A DNA stretch of 64,000 nt from Diphasiastrum complanatum (taxonomy: Eukaryota > Streptophyta > Lycopodiopsida > Lycopodiales > Lycopodiaceae). The translations under genes and the position numbers were made by a program. Every line of letters starts with the position of its first letter. The first letter of the stretch is position 1. The DNA lies in assembly GCA_029204225.1 (NCBI GenBank), contig CM055099.1, forward strand, positions 53,084,231 through 53,148,230, read 5' to 3'. This document shows, piece after piece, positions 24,237 to 32,859 of the stretch. Below the pieces are notes generated by a model that saw only the letters and a list, made by a program, of their open reading frames with translations, ran no database searches and was not told the origin of the DNA.

Positions 24237-25584
24237 TAACTAGTGTAGTTGCATTTCAGCTATTTCTTGTTTTTTAAAGTAGTTTTAGGTAGATTTTTGG
24301 GTGTTTGGAGTTAGTTTTCTGTGTTTTTTTTTTTTTTTGTGTTTGGGCTATTCACAGCTAGTGGAGGAGGTGTGAGAGGGTAGAGGGGGCCTTGAACAGC
24401 CTCTAAGGGCTTGAAACCCAAACCAACCAGCCAAAAAACCCAAAAAAATATACCAATCTGTAATTTGGAGGGAAAAAGACCCTAAAATCCAATCAGATTT
24501 TAATGTATCCAAAACTAGTAAGAGTTAACCCTTGCATGACTGGCAACAGCACCAGGGTACTGTCCCAGACCTGCATAGAAGCCTGTGAGAGTTAGTTCCA
24601 AGCAGATTGAAAAGATCAGAGAAAAATCATAAAAAAATCAAAAAACCCTTGAAAAAATTCAAAAAAATGCAAATCTTCACCAAAATTCTCGCAGAGCCGT
24701 GAGACCAGGACACAGAAAAGCTTGAGAGAGTTAGTTTGATGTCTAAGTGACTGTGCGAGAGTTCCCAGTGAAAAAAAGATGGGAAAGTACTAGAGAACCT
24801 CCGCAGACACTAAAATTTTAAGTTCTAGTGGGCAAGAACTCTTGAAAAAGATCCTGAAGTTCCATCTCAGTGATACAAGGACATAGAAGAGCTTGCGAGA
24901 GTTAGTTTGATTTCAGTTGGCAGAAAATTGGGTTTAAGTGCTAAAAAATCACTAAAAAGTGAAAATCCAGCACATCCTTACAATAAGAACTCTCGTAGAC
25001 CACTTCAGTCGATTCAAAATGTCAATTTCCATCAATGATAAAGCTTTTGAGAGTTAGTATAGAGATTTCGTGAAGATCCAGCCAAAATAGTGGTTCTGGA
25101 CCCTCGCATACAGTGAAATTTTCACTTAGTGCGAGAGATGACTCTTGCAGAGAATTCCATAGTAAGATCTGACCCATATTTAGCTACTATGATCCTTGCA
25201 AGAGTTACTTCCCAAAGATCTGAGAGATATCAAGTTTATTATCTGTAAAAATAGCTAAAGAACTCTCGCACAACCAACCCTCACACAAGAGAAGCCTTGC
25301 AGACTAGATTAGTGGAAAGATCTGCACCAGATCCAGCTACTGTCAAAATCTCAGGTCAATCAGTGCATGGAGCAAGAAGTTATCAAGGAAAAACCATCGT
25401 AAAAGGCCTAAATTTCACTTTCGGTCGATCAGATTGTTCAAATCCTTAAGATACAGACTGCATCCCACTCTACAAGCAAGATCCAACTACTTTGGACCCC
25501 ACCATCGGATGAAATTGAGATCTAGACGATCAGTAGCAAGAAGGACAACAAATCAAACACCACATCTTTCTCAAATTAGCGGTT
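24237..25584 (+). other. Long 5' leader of element H with spaced repeat motif
   Basis: About 1.35 kb without a convincing frame. It begins with a poly-T run (about 24325-24340). The motif GAGAGTTAGTT or close variants recurs at about 24587, 24726, 24897, 25049 and 25200, roughly 150 bases apart, often accompanied by ACTCTCGCAGA-like strings. This suggests a decayed tandem repeat. Long leaders are common in large gypsy elements. Confidence 0.6.
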
Positions 25585-26310
25585 GTGCAACAAGAGGTAG
25601 AACCGGAACTAGTGCCAATGGATCCAATGGGCCAACCCGTACCTGTTGCTCCCTTGCAAGCAGTCCAGAGAGCACCTCAGATGGAGATACCAAAATACGA
25701 CCGATCATCGGATCCCATCTGCTTTCTCCATATCTACGTGCAAGCTCGTGAAATCTACAACGAATGGACACCTACAAAAAACTTGATGTTGTTCCCCATG
25801 TCCTTATTAGCAGTGGCTCAGGATTGGTTTTTCAACTTGTCAGAGGAAGAAAAATCTACCTGGGAAGCGGTTAAAGCAGCTCTCATCATGCGCTTTAAAC
25901 CAAGAAAATTCCTAGAAGACACATTTCTCCTGTTGAGCAAAGTCAAGATGGGAAAACGAGAAAGGGTCAGGGAATATATTGAACGGGTCAAACATCTACG
26001 ATCCGAGTGCAGTGCAGCCCTAGCTCCCGATCATGCGGTGATGATGTGGTTCCTAGCCGGACTACCACAGAGCATCAGAAGAGAATTGAAACGACGGGAG
26101 CAGCACGCTACTCTACAAGAAGCTATGGAAGATGCCATCAGGGAAGAGGATGAGGGATCTAACGACGAATATCCATCCACCCATAATCCTGCTCCCTCGA
26201 TAGCATCATCATCATCAAACGCATCCGCTCTATCCACAGAACTGTTGTTGGATCAAATGAGAAAATTACACAAACAACAGATAGAGCAACTTACGGCACA
26301 GTTTGATTAG
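25585..26310 (+). CDS. Element H gag (capsid region)
   Basis: One uninterrupted frame of 241 codons. The core matches the retrotransposon gag family: EIPKYDRSSDPICFLH, then AQDWFFNLSEEEKSTWEAVK, FKPRKFLEDTFLLLSKVK, ERVREYIERVKHLRSEC and WFLAGLPQSIRRELKRR. A coiled-coil-like tail with QMRKLHKQQIEQL ends at a TAG (26308), after which the nucleocapsid is reached only by a frame change. The product would form the capsid. Start at 25585 is the first Met; the frame is open slightly further upstream. Confidence 0.82.
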   Translation: MQQEVEPELVPMDPMGQPVPVAPLQAVQRAPQMEIPKYDRSSDPICFLHIYVQAREIYNEWTPTKNLMLFPMSLLAVAQDWFFNLSEEEKSTWEAVKAALIMRFKPRKFLEDTFLLLSKVKMGKRERVREYIERVKHLRSECSAALAPDHAVMMWFLAGLPQSIRRELKRREQHATLQEAMEDAIREEDEGSNDEYPSTHNPAPSIASSSSNASALSTELLLDQMRKLHKQQIEQLTAQFD

Positions 26311-26530
26311 AAACTGAAAGCCTTACAAGGAGCTGTAGCAGCACTGCCACATCAACCGGAACCAAAACAGCTACTGTATCCACGACCGGAGAATGTATGG
26401 TGTTCAGTATGCACACAAATGTGGCAAAGGACACATAATTGCAGAATGTCCTTACAAAGGACAATATACATCCTCTTGTCGAGAATGCGGTTATGGACAC
26501 TGCCTCAAAAATTGTCCATTGAGACCTGGA
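26311..26530 (+). pseudogene. Element H nucleocapsid with two zinc knuckles
   Basis: In a frame offset from gag the sequence reads CGKGHIIAECPYKGQY followed by CRECGYGHCLKNCPL, two adjacent CCHC-type knuckles, the first lacking its leading Cys. It is linked to the capsid by a stop and a frame change. Confidence 0.6.
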
Positions 26531-26583
26531 CCAGTGCACTACTAAACTTCATTGCAATATAACAACCAGCAGTTCCAATAGAG

Positions 26584-26865
26584 ATGCCACCAGAAGGGCA
26601 ACAATTCCATGCTCCTATGCTAGTCGTTACGCGAGCACAGAAGGGGAAGGAAGTGGCTCCTTCACCAGCACCATCGGTCATTGATGACCAACCCTTAACT
26701 TCAGCGCCATACCCGAATGCGAGGGAAGAAAGAAGGCAGTACCATAAAATACGACACTGGGTACAAAGAGCACAAGCGGAGGAGAAAGAGCAAGAAAGGG
26801 ACAATCCTACGAAACCTCCAGCTGACGGTGAATGGGTCACAAACGGGCTCACCATTGTGAACTGA
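26584..26865 (+). CDS. Element H nucleocapsid-protease linker frame
   Basis: A 93-codon frame, polar and rich in Pro, Glu and Lys (REERRQYHKIRHWVQRAQAEE), between zinc knuckles and protease. It has no recognised domain. It is probably the linker of the gag-pol polyprotein. Confidence 0.45.
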   Translation: MPPEGQQFHAPMLVVTRAQKGKEVAPSPAPSVIDDQPLTSAPYPNAREERRQYHKIRHWVQRAQAEEKEQERDNPTKPPADGEWVTNGLTIVN

Positions 26866-26878
26866 TCAGAACGATCGG

Positions 26879-27670
26879 TTGCATTGTCATGAACCACCTT
26901 TTCACATGGTGGAGCCCAAGGAACCACACACTGAAAGGCTCACAATCTTATTGGCAAGCCATGTTAGTTTACCTCTCAGGGAATTACTGCGGATTACACC
27001 ACAAGCTAAAAGCTTTTTGGCTGAATGGGCCAAAACGAACAAGGAGCCAGTAGCACCTGAGCCCATATATTGTGCGGGTTATGAAGAAACAAGTAACGTC
27101 CTCCACATTGGGGCAGCGTGGGGAAGTGAGAAACATAATATCACTCTGCCAATCAAACACAAGAGATACAGAGACGAGGCATTAGTAGTAGATGGAGGAT
27201 CAGGTGTCAATTTGATCTCCACTACTTTATATGAAAAGTGGGATTTACAAGGGTTGAAGCTAGCAAGATTCGTCATCAAGCTAGCAAATCAATTCTGTGT
27301 AAAACCAAAGGGTGTGGTTGCCGATATCGCTATAAAAATAGCAGACATGCAGTTTATGATCACTTTTGTAGTCATGAATATACTTGAATCTCCAACTGCA
27401 TATCGTGTTTTACTGGAAAGACCATGGTTGAGGACTGCGCAAGTAGTACACAACTGGGGTACAGGAAAACTCACCTTTGAGAACAGAGAGCAGACTGTAA
27501 AGGTTGATCCAACCACATGGGCGGTGAAACCTATTGCACCCAAAGTTGATGACAGATCATCCACGACAGATCACACGATTGATCGTTCGAGGCCAACCAA
27601 GAGTGGTCACTATGATTCAGAGACGGATGTCGTGAGATGGATGGATGCATTAGAAACTATTGACTGCTGA
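26879..27670 (+). CDS. Element H aspartic protease
   Basis: A 263-codon open frame with a gypsy-type retropepsin domain. The catalytic turn is ALVVDGGSGVNLIS (Asp at about residue 104), followed by the hydrophobic flap-like segment and VLLERPWLRTAQVVHNWG, the counterpart of the ILGRPWL motif conserved at the end of these proteases. DGGSG replaces the more usual DSGSS, which may lower activity. The downstream charged tail (TTDHTIDRSRPTKSGHYD) ends at a TGA without RT. Confidence 0.8.
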   Translation: MHCHEPPFHMVEPKEPHTERLTILLASHVSLPLRELLRITPQAKSFLAEWAKTNKEPVAPEPIYCAGYEETSNVLHIGAAWGSEKHNITLPIKHKRYRDEALVVDGGSGVNLISTTLYEKWDLQGLKLARFVIKLANQFCVKPKGVVADIAIKIADMQFMITFVVMNILESPTAYRVLLERPWLRTAQVVHNWGTGKLTFENREQTVKVDPTTWAVKPIAPKVDDRSSTTDHTIDRSRPTKSGHYDSETDVVRWMDALETIDC

Positions 27671-27727
27671 GCATGTCAATATGAATCAGATCCTAAACCC
27701 AGCACATCTTCACCCAAGTGTTACACT

Positions 27728-27970
27728 ATGGACACACCAATCACATTTGGGGTGAATATGATAAACGTAGCATGGTTGTCAACGAAACCTATTGAGAACC
27801 CAATGGACAATGATTTAGTTCCTTGGCAGCATGCTCTAACTTATAATAAGGATACTGAGCTGACTGATGAGCAGGTCTTACAACACATAGACCCAGATCA
27901 TTACGGAATCAAGCAAGTACCAGCTCAACCGCCACTCCAGCCTTCTATCTTCCATTGTGCTACACACTAA
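27728..27970 (+). CDS. Element H post-protease frame
   Basis: An 80-codon frame starting MDTPITFGVNMINVAWLSTK. No domain is recognised. Its position would suit the protease-RT linker of a gypsy polyprotein, but RT does not follow. Confidence 0.35.
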   Translation: MDTPITFGVNMINVAWLSTKPIENPMDNDLVPWQHALTYNKDTELTDEQVLQHIDPDHYGIKQVPAQPPLQPSIFHCATH

Positions 27971-28420
27971 CCTTTATCCGCCATCTGCCACATCCACATC
28001 ATCCCAACCTGCAGTTATTGACACAATGGCTAGCAAAAGAATGTGTGGTGCTGCCTCTTCATCCTCGTCTCCACCTACCACCAAAAGATGTACCACCACC
28101 ACTACAGTAACCACTCGATCAACCACCGCCACTTCTCCTTCTGTATAACCTCCTCCTCTTGTTTCTATTGTCTTCTAAAAGCTTTCATTGATCTATCAAG
28201 AGAGCTGTAAATAGATCAAGCTAAATTTGAGGAGGAGTGTGAAGAATTGCCAAAAATTGGCAAATCTAGCTTGATCAAAAACCATGTAGAATAGTGTAAA
28301 TTGTGTACACAAGTGGGTCCCACACATGTGAGGCCATGATGCTACATGGCTGAAGGGAAGAATAGGACTTTATGTGAAAGTGTTAAAGCTATGAGGTTAA
28401 GTGCTAATCTTACTTCTGTT
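27971..28420 (+). repeat. Copia-derived patch inside element H
   Basis: This segment has a purine-rich AATTTGAGGAGGAG directly followed by TGTGAAGAATTGCC (28229), the arrangement of a copia polypurine tract and LTR start. Beyond it, 28346-28415 encodes AEGKNRTLCESVKAMRLSA, the copia integrase motif seen in M as ADRKNRTLCECAKSIRLEA. The region before (27971-28220) is Ser/Thr-rich and unassigned. The patch suggests a recombinant or nested insertion in place of the gypsy RT region. Confidence 0.6.
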
Positions 28421-29090
28421 CCATTGTCTACTATCCTTTCCATCACTATCGCATCCTCCATTGCTCATGTCTCCACCGTTGCTCCTCTCCAATTTAACCC
28501 CTCTGATTCTCAGTTTTCTCTGGACACTCTGACGTGGATGCAGGTCATTAACTTTTCACTACCACGTCAAACCATTTCTGCTCCATCCTCACCTTCCGTG
28601 CTCTACACCACACGTCAATTCCTCTTTGTTCCACCCATCATCTCGTTTGGACAAACAGTCCCCACCCCCATTTCCTCTATTGTTTCTCTCACACCACCTG
28701 TTTTGCCACCAAGGTTGCTGAGGGCAACCAACCGTTGCTTGATGACGCATTTGTTCAGACAATTTTCATACCATCACCAGATTGGACAGATCCCACCGTC
28801 GCAGATGACAACAGGTCCCCCAAGAACCCAATTGAAGACAACGATGATGGCACTCCACCAGTGTTGGGGCCACTACCACACAAGCCTCTCTCGGTGCCAG
28901 CATACCAACTATTTCAACAAATTTAACGACGGCGTACCAAACCTTGGGGACATACATCCAGGAGGCGATAGCAGCTAGAAAAACTCGTCGGGCTAGCTCA
29001 ACTTGCACCAGACTCAAGGACGCTCTCTCAAGCAGAGATGAACCTCTTTAGGTGTCAGGTGTAGGTATATAGCCAAATGTTAAATAGCTA
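28421..29090 (+). other. Protein-like unassigned frames in element H
   Basis: Several overlapping frames without known domains. One gives FATKVAEGNQPLLDDAFVQT and PLPHKPLSVPAYQLFQQ (to 28926). A neighbouring frame continues AYQTLGTYIQEAIAARKTRR to a TAG at about 29050. The composition is protein-like and richer in C than the flanks. I do not recognise a family. Confidence 0.35.
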
Positions 29091-29148
29091 CTAGGCAAGG
29101 TTCAACAAATACTGGGCAAGCGCAACTACTAGTTTGCAACAACTATGG

Positions 29149-29720
29149 GTGAACGTGCACTTCCTGCCATGCACACGACGATCCAAATGGGTGACACCCC
29201 TCTAGACAAGATCACTATTCAAAATTTCAATTGGCCACAAATTCCATGAGAGCATGGTTGGAATACGGATGTAGACGCCCGAAGGGCTCTCACTTTATTT
29301 GCCAATAAATATTTCAATTGTCCTGATCTAACAGTCCGCGTGGCAGTCACTTACGCCCGGGACTTAGAGCATTTAATGGGGATTGAAATCAAGTGGGACA
29401 ATTTTATCCCTCCCATATTCTTTGATCCTGATAAGACACTCGCCTCCGACAAGTCGAAGATCAACTGCCAATCGCTCGAGTCTATTATCGAGCTGCATTC
29501 CTTGACGATCCCTGGACGCACAGATTCCAAGCGTGGGTCGACCAAGACTCGTTCATAGGAGTCCACAAGTCCCTTTACATGCCCAAGGACTTGAAGAAAC
29601 TGGACTGCATTAATTTCATGGAAGACATCACAGGCTACTTGATCCACTAGAGGCGGGCCAAGAAGACTCTTTACTAAACCGGCAGAGTGTCGAGGGACCG
29701 GCACTACTTCAAGCCGTGGG
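29149..29720 (+). pseudogene. Unknown 3'-terminal reading frame of element H
   Basis: From ATG 29149 a protein-like frame reads MGERALPAMHTTIQMGD and, past one TGA near 29248, DARRALTLFANKYFNCPD, RDLEHLMGIEIKWDN and PPIFFDPDKTLASDKSK. After a frameshift near 29490 it continues with RFQAWVDQDSFIGVHKSLY and KDLKKLDCINFMEDITGYL. The last residues (HYFKPWVLLGVFP) run into the 3' LTR. It contains no RT, RNase H or integrase motif. Regular spacing of hydrophobic residues over about 190 codons suggests a former real protein, perhaps an extra element-encoded ORF or a captured host fragment. Confidence 0.45.
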
Positions 29721-29723
29721 TCC

Positions 29724-30543
29724 TGTTGGGGGTATTCCCGACGAACTGTAAATAAATAATATTGGCCAATAAAATGTGTTGCGAGGGCATGGCATCTTGC
29801 GTGTATAAGCCCATGGCCCAATGAGCACGCAAGTTGAGTTGTAAATAAAATAATAGACTTGGGCCCCTTTGTAATTAAAATAAAACTTGAGGCCCAAAGT
29901 CAGTTTTAAACTTAGAGTTTACTTTTTTAGAGTTGGGTTCAATTTTGGACTCACATGAATCTTTTAATTTTCAATGTACTTTTTGTGGACCCTTGGATCA
30001 AGTTGGGTCCAAGATGAATGGATAGGATCAATGTAAATATTAGCCAATAGGATTTTGGGGCAAGGGCCTTCCCCATTCATAAAAAGACACCATTTGTACT
30101 TTATTTCCATGCTTAATGAGAAGGAGAAAACTCTATCACTTTTGGGAGAGAAGCATCCTCATTTGCTATTCACTACTTGCTAATGCTTTTGATTGTGTTT
30201 TCATTGCTTTCCATTTCCATGCCAATTGGTTGTCTTAGTTAATGTTTCTCCATTAGCAAGCATAAGGAGCATTTGAGCTAACCTCCACTCTCACCCTCTA
30301 TCTCTCTCTTTCCCTCTTCTCTTCTCAATCTCTTCTAATCTTCCCTTTTCTTTCACTTACAATCATGATGAAGGTAGTTTAGAGAGTCGAGTTAGTGGAA
30401 GTAGTGTTAGCGGTGGTAGAGTTAGACGAAAAGTAGGGAACTGACTAGAAGTAGCATCTATGCATAGTCAGGTGCCTATCCAGTGAACTAACCCTTGTTG
30501 ACAGGTGGGAGGGCTACTACAACAGCAGATCAAAGAGCCTACA
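29724..30543 (+). repeat. 3' LTR of element H (820 bp)
   Basis: Starts TGTTGGGGGTATTCCC and ends AGAGCCTACA; end-to-end match to 23397-24217. No polypurine tract is visible directly upstream (CAAGCCGTGGGTCC precedes it), which is unusual. Confidence 0.95.
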
Positions 30544-30548
30544 TATTG

Positions 30549-31435
30549 ATCTTGTACCATCAACACCTTCTCTTCATCATGGGATCCTTTGACTATGTTA
30601 GAGTTCCCTTCATGGTGCTGTTGCATCTTCTTCTTTGTTTCATTGTGCTTGATGATGTGATAGTCCTTGATGTCGTGGTTGGCCCTTTTGCAATATCTGC
30701 AAAATAGCTTGGTCTTGGACGATGAGTGACTATACTATTGTTGTTGTTGTGGTTGTGATACTGCTGGATGTTCTGCCTTTGTCTTCTTATCCTTGAAGCC
30801 TTTCTTCTTCTTGGATTGCTACTTGTTTGAATAGAGTGCCATGGATTTGGAACTCATAGATGTGAACAAGCTTTTCTTCCTGACTTCTTCCTGCAACAAG
30901 CATGTTGTCAATTTTTGGAGAGACAGTGCAGAGATATTTTCAAAAGCAACACTAGATTATTGTAGGAGGATGAAAGACTGGAAAGAAGTGACATGGTAGA
31001 GTCTTCTTTTGATATAGGGGAACTTATTTCAGCCAGTTGTCTCATGAATTGTTTGAACTCGTTTAGATGGTCGCTGACTTAGGTGCTTTTACTCATTTTG
31101 AGTGTTAGTACCTTCTTCCTCAAGAAGAGACGAGTCGAGACATCTGAGGTCTCGTAGATGCTAGTGAGTGTATCCCATGCTTCTGTGGAAGTAGTGTAGT
31201 TGGATACATGAGCAATTTGAGTGTCTTTAAGGTTAAGAGATACAATGGCAAGAGCCTTGTCATCCTTGGCTTCCCAAGTTGGGAGCTATTCGGGTTCTGC
31301 CAGTCTGGCTATAGAACCGTTAACGTATTTCCATAACTCCTTTTCAATCAAGATCATCCTCATTTTGAGCTTCCACATGTGGAAGTCATCTCCGTTGAAT
31401 TTATTGATCAAGCGGATCTCTGAGGTGGCTTCCAT
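30549..31435 (-). pseudogene. Copia element I gag
   Basis: Minus-strand gag starting at ATG 31435 (MEATSEIRLINKFNGDDFHMW); this start is preferred to an earlier Met at 31510 because copia gags begin near this motif. A stop at 31286 follows RLAEPE, after which the frame continues: ALAIVSLNLKDTQIAHVS, TSTEAWDTLTSIYE, FLRKKVLTLKMSKST. Downstream a zinc knuckle is readable as CRYCKRANHDIKDY, with Tyr in place of the last Cys. The reading ends at VQDQY, exactly where H is inserted. It continues on the other side of H with NPVEMPITGAS. Confidence 0.88.
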
Positions 31436-31511
31436 AGTGATCAAAATTTTACACAAACAATTTAATAGCTTTGGAAAAAGATCATGAACTCTAGTAATCC
31501 ACTGAACCAAT

Positions 31512-31523
31512 GTTCTGATACCA
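31512..31523 (-). other. Primer-binding site of element I
   Basis: Minus strand TGGTATCAGAAC, one base off the standard tRNA-Met site, four bases inside the LTR end. Confidence 0.85.
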
Positions 31524-31527
31524 CTTC

Positions 31528-31883
31528 TGTTGGTGTATGATGTGAAATGCTTGGTCTACGATTGATTACGATTGCAGCGGACATGAAGGAAGTAGAACAC
31601 GAGAGGCGAGTAAAATGACGTCTCTACCAACAGTAAGAAAATAATGAACATAGTAGTAACTGCGATTTCAGGAACGTGGATTGACTAGGAATGGAATCAA
31701 AAGCTTGTTATCCCTTTGGGTTATTAGAGTAGGAGTCTGTGACTACCGTAACAGAAGGATTGCGAAGCATTAGGCGTCTTGGACAACCATGTGATCCTCT
31801 ATCTCTAATAACCGTGTTTGTGTGCAAGAGAATGAGAGAGACAATCGCATCAATCAAGAACGTAAGGATTGAACAACAACAAA

Positions 31884-31955
<72 letters not shown>

Positions 31956-32340
31956 TGAATCGAAACACAATACAATAGCTCTGACAAGCACGTGCTCCTA
32001 ATTACATACTCAAACAATAGCTACAGTTCTAAATCTCTCTCTCTCTCTATGTATAAATCACTAGCTCTAAGGAGCTAGTTACTTAAGACCTTTTGGTCGT
32101 TTGATCACTCTGTGCATACAGATTGTTCAACTCAACAACACCTATCTATCACCCCTTCTCTTTGTTTAGATACATATTTATAGCTATCAGAGTATTCTGA
32201 TTTATCATAATTACAGTTTACAAGATGATTAACAGTCGTTTAAACAAGATCTGTAGATCCGTTATTGGAGCATCATGAAGGAGGAGAAGTACAGAGTAAC
32301 GTATCCTCCATATGCATCATAGTGCAAAGATGTAGGCCGT
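31528..32340 (-). repeat. Truncated 5' LTR of element I
   Basis: Aligns with 18951-19717 of the 3' LTR copy, from TGTTGGTGTATGATG through GATGTAGGCCGT, where similarity stops abruptly at 32340. About 560 bases of the outer end are missing, along with the right target duplication. Confidence 0.9.
31888..31953. repeat. TA microsatellite, 33 units
   Basis: An uninterrupted TA run of 66 bases inside the 5' LTR of I. The same place in the 3' LTR (19312-19327) has only 16 bases. Confidence 0.97.
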
Positions 32341-32859
32341 TATAAGGGAATTTCTCTAAGATCCTACGTACAAGACAAAACACAATGGAAAACACACTAT
32401 GGAGCAACCACCCAACCAAGTAGAAGCAACCAATCAACTCTAGAAGCTTCATCCCCAAGCCAAGGAACAAGAGGCATGAATGTAGAGTGAAACCCTGGCA
32501 ATGAATCCATAATCACAATGAGGAGTAGGGCGAGTTTGGCCTCTTCTTATAGAGCCATAAGCATCCTGGGCACATAGCCATGCATAGCCCTAAGTTCCCT
32601 ATACATAGATTCACCTAGAATAGAGTCCTATGCATGGAGCAACTATTCATAGAATTGTTATCGATAACTCTACACATGCATACACTGTCTCAAACCTTGT
32701 CTAAACTCCACTTAGTGTGTTTTGGGCCTCACAAGGATATTAATTACTTTCGGGTCACATCCAGTATGATGTGGCATAACTAACAACTTGATTTACTGGA
32801 GTATCGTGTATCCAAGACTAGGAGTATACTGAATTCTACTTATGGTCATGGACATAACA
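32341..32859 (-). repeat. Possible LTR, family unknown
   Basis: Ends (+ strand) GGACATAACA, followed by TTTTTCCCTCCTTAAAC. On the minus strand this reads as a purine tract AAGGAGGGAAAAA and then TGTTATGTCC, the form of a polypurine tract and LTR start. The far end joins the truncated LTR of I. No second copy was seen in the window, so this is a positional inference. Confidence 0.35.

Larger units (their letters stand above)
23392..30548 (+). mobile_element. Gypsy-type LTR element H with target-site duplication
   Basis: Two near-identical LTRs (23397-24217 and 29724-30543) flank about 5.5 kb. The bases just outside are GATTG (left) and TATTG (right), a 5-bp duplication with one mismatch. Both flanks belong to copia I, whose sequence reads through once H is removed. 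Inside are a long leader, a gypsy-type gag, zinc knuckles and a protease, but no RT, RNase H or gypsy integrase. H therefore appears non-autonomous. By eye the LTRs differ at roughly one base in twenty. Confidence 0.92.
18951..32340 (-). mobile_element. Copia element I, interrupted by gypsy-type H
   Basis: Minus-strand Ty1/copia element with 3' LTR (18951-20275), polypurine tract, pol (20295-23391), gag (30549-31435), PBS (31512-31523) and a truncated 5' LTR (31528-32340). Gag and pol are split by element H (23397-30543). The two LTR copies align from their TGTTGGTGTATGATG terminus. Most of its body is present, but several stops make it inactive. Confidence 0.9.

Noticed and set aside
31708-31968. 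Frames of Tyr-Ile repeats on both strands
   Set aside because: Translations of the TA microsatellite, not genes.
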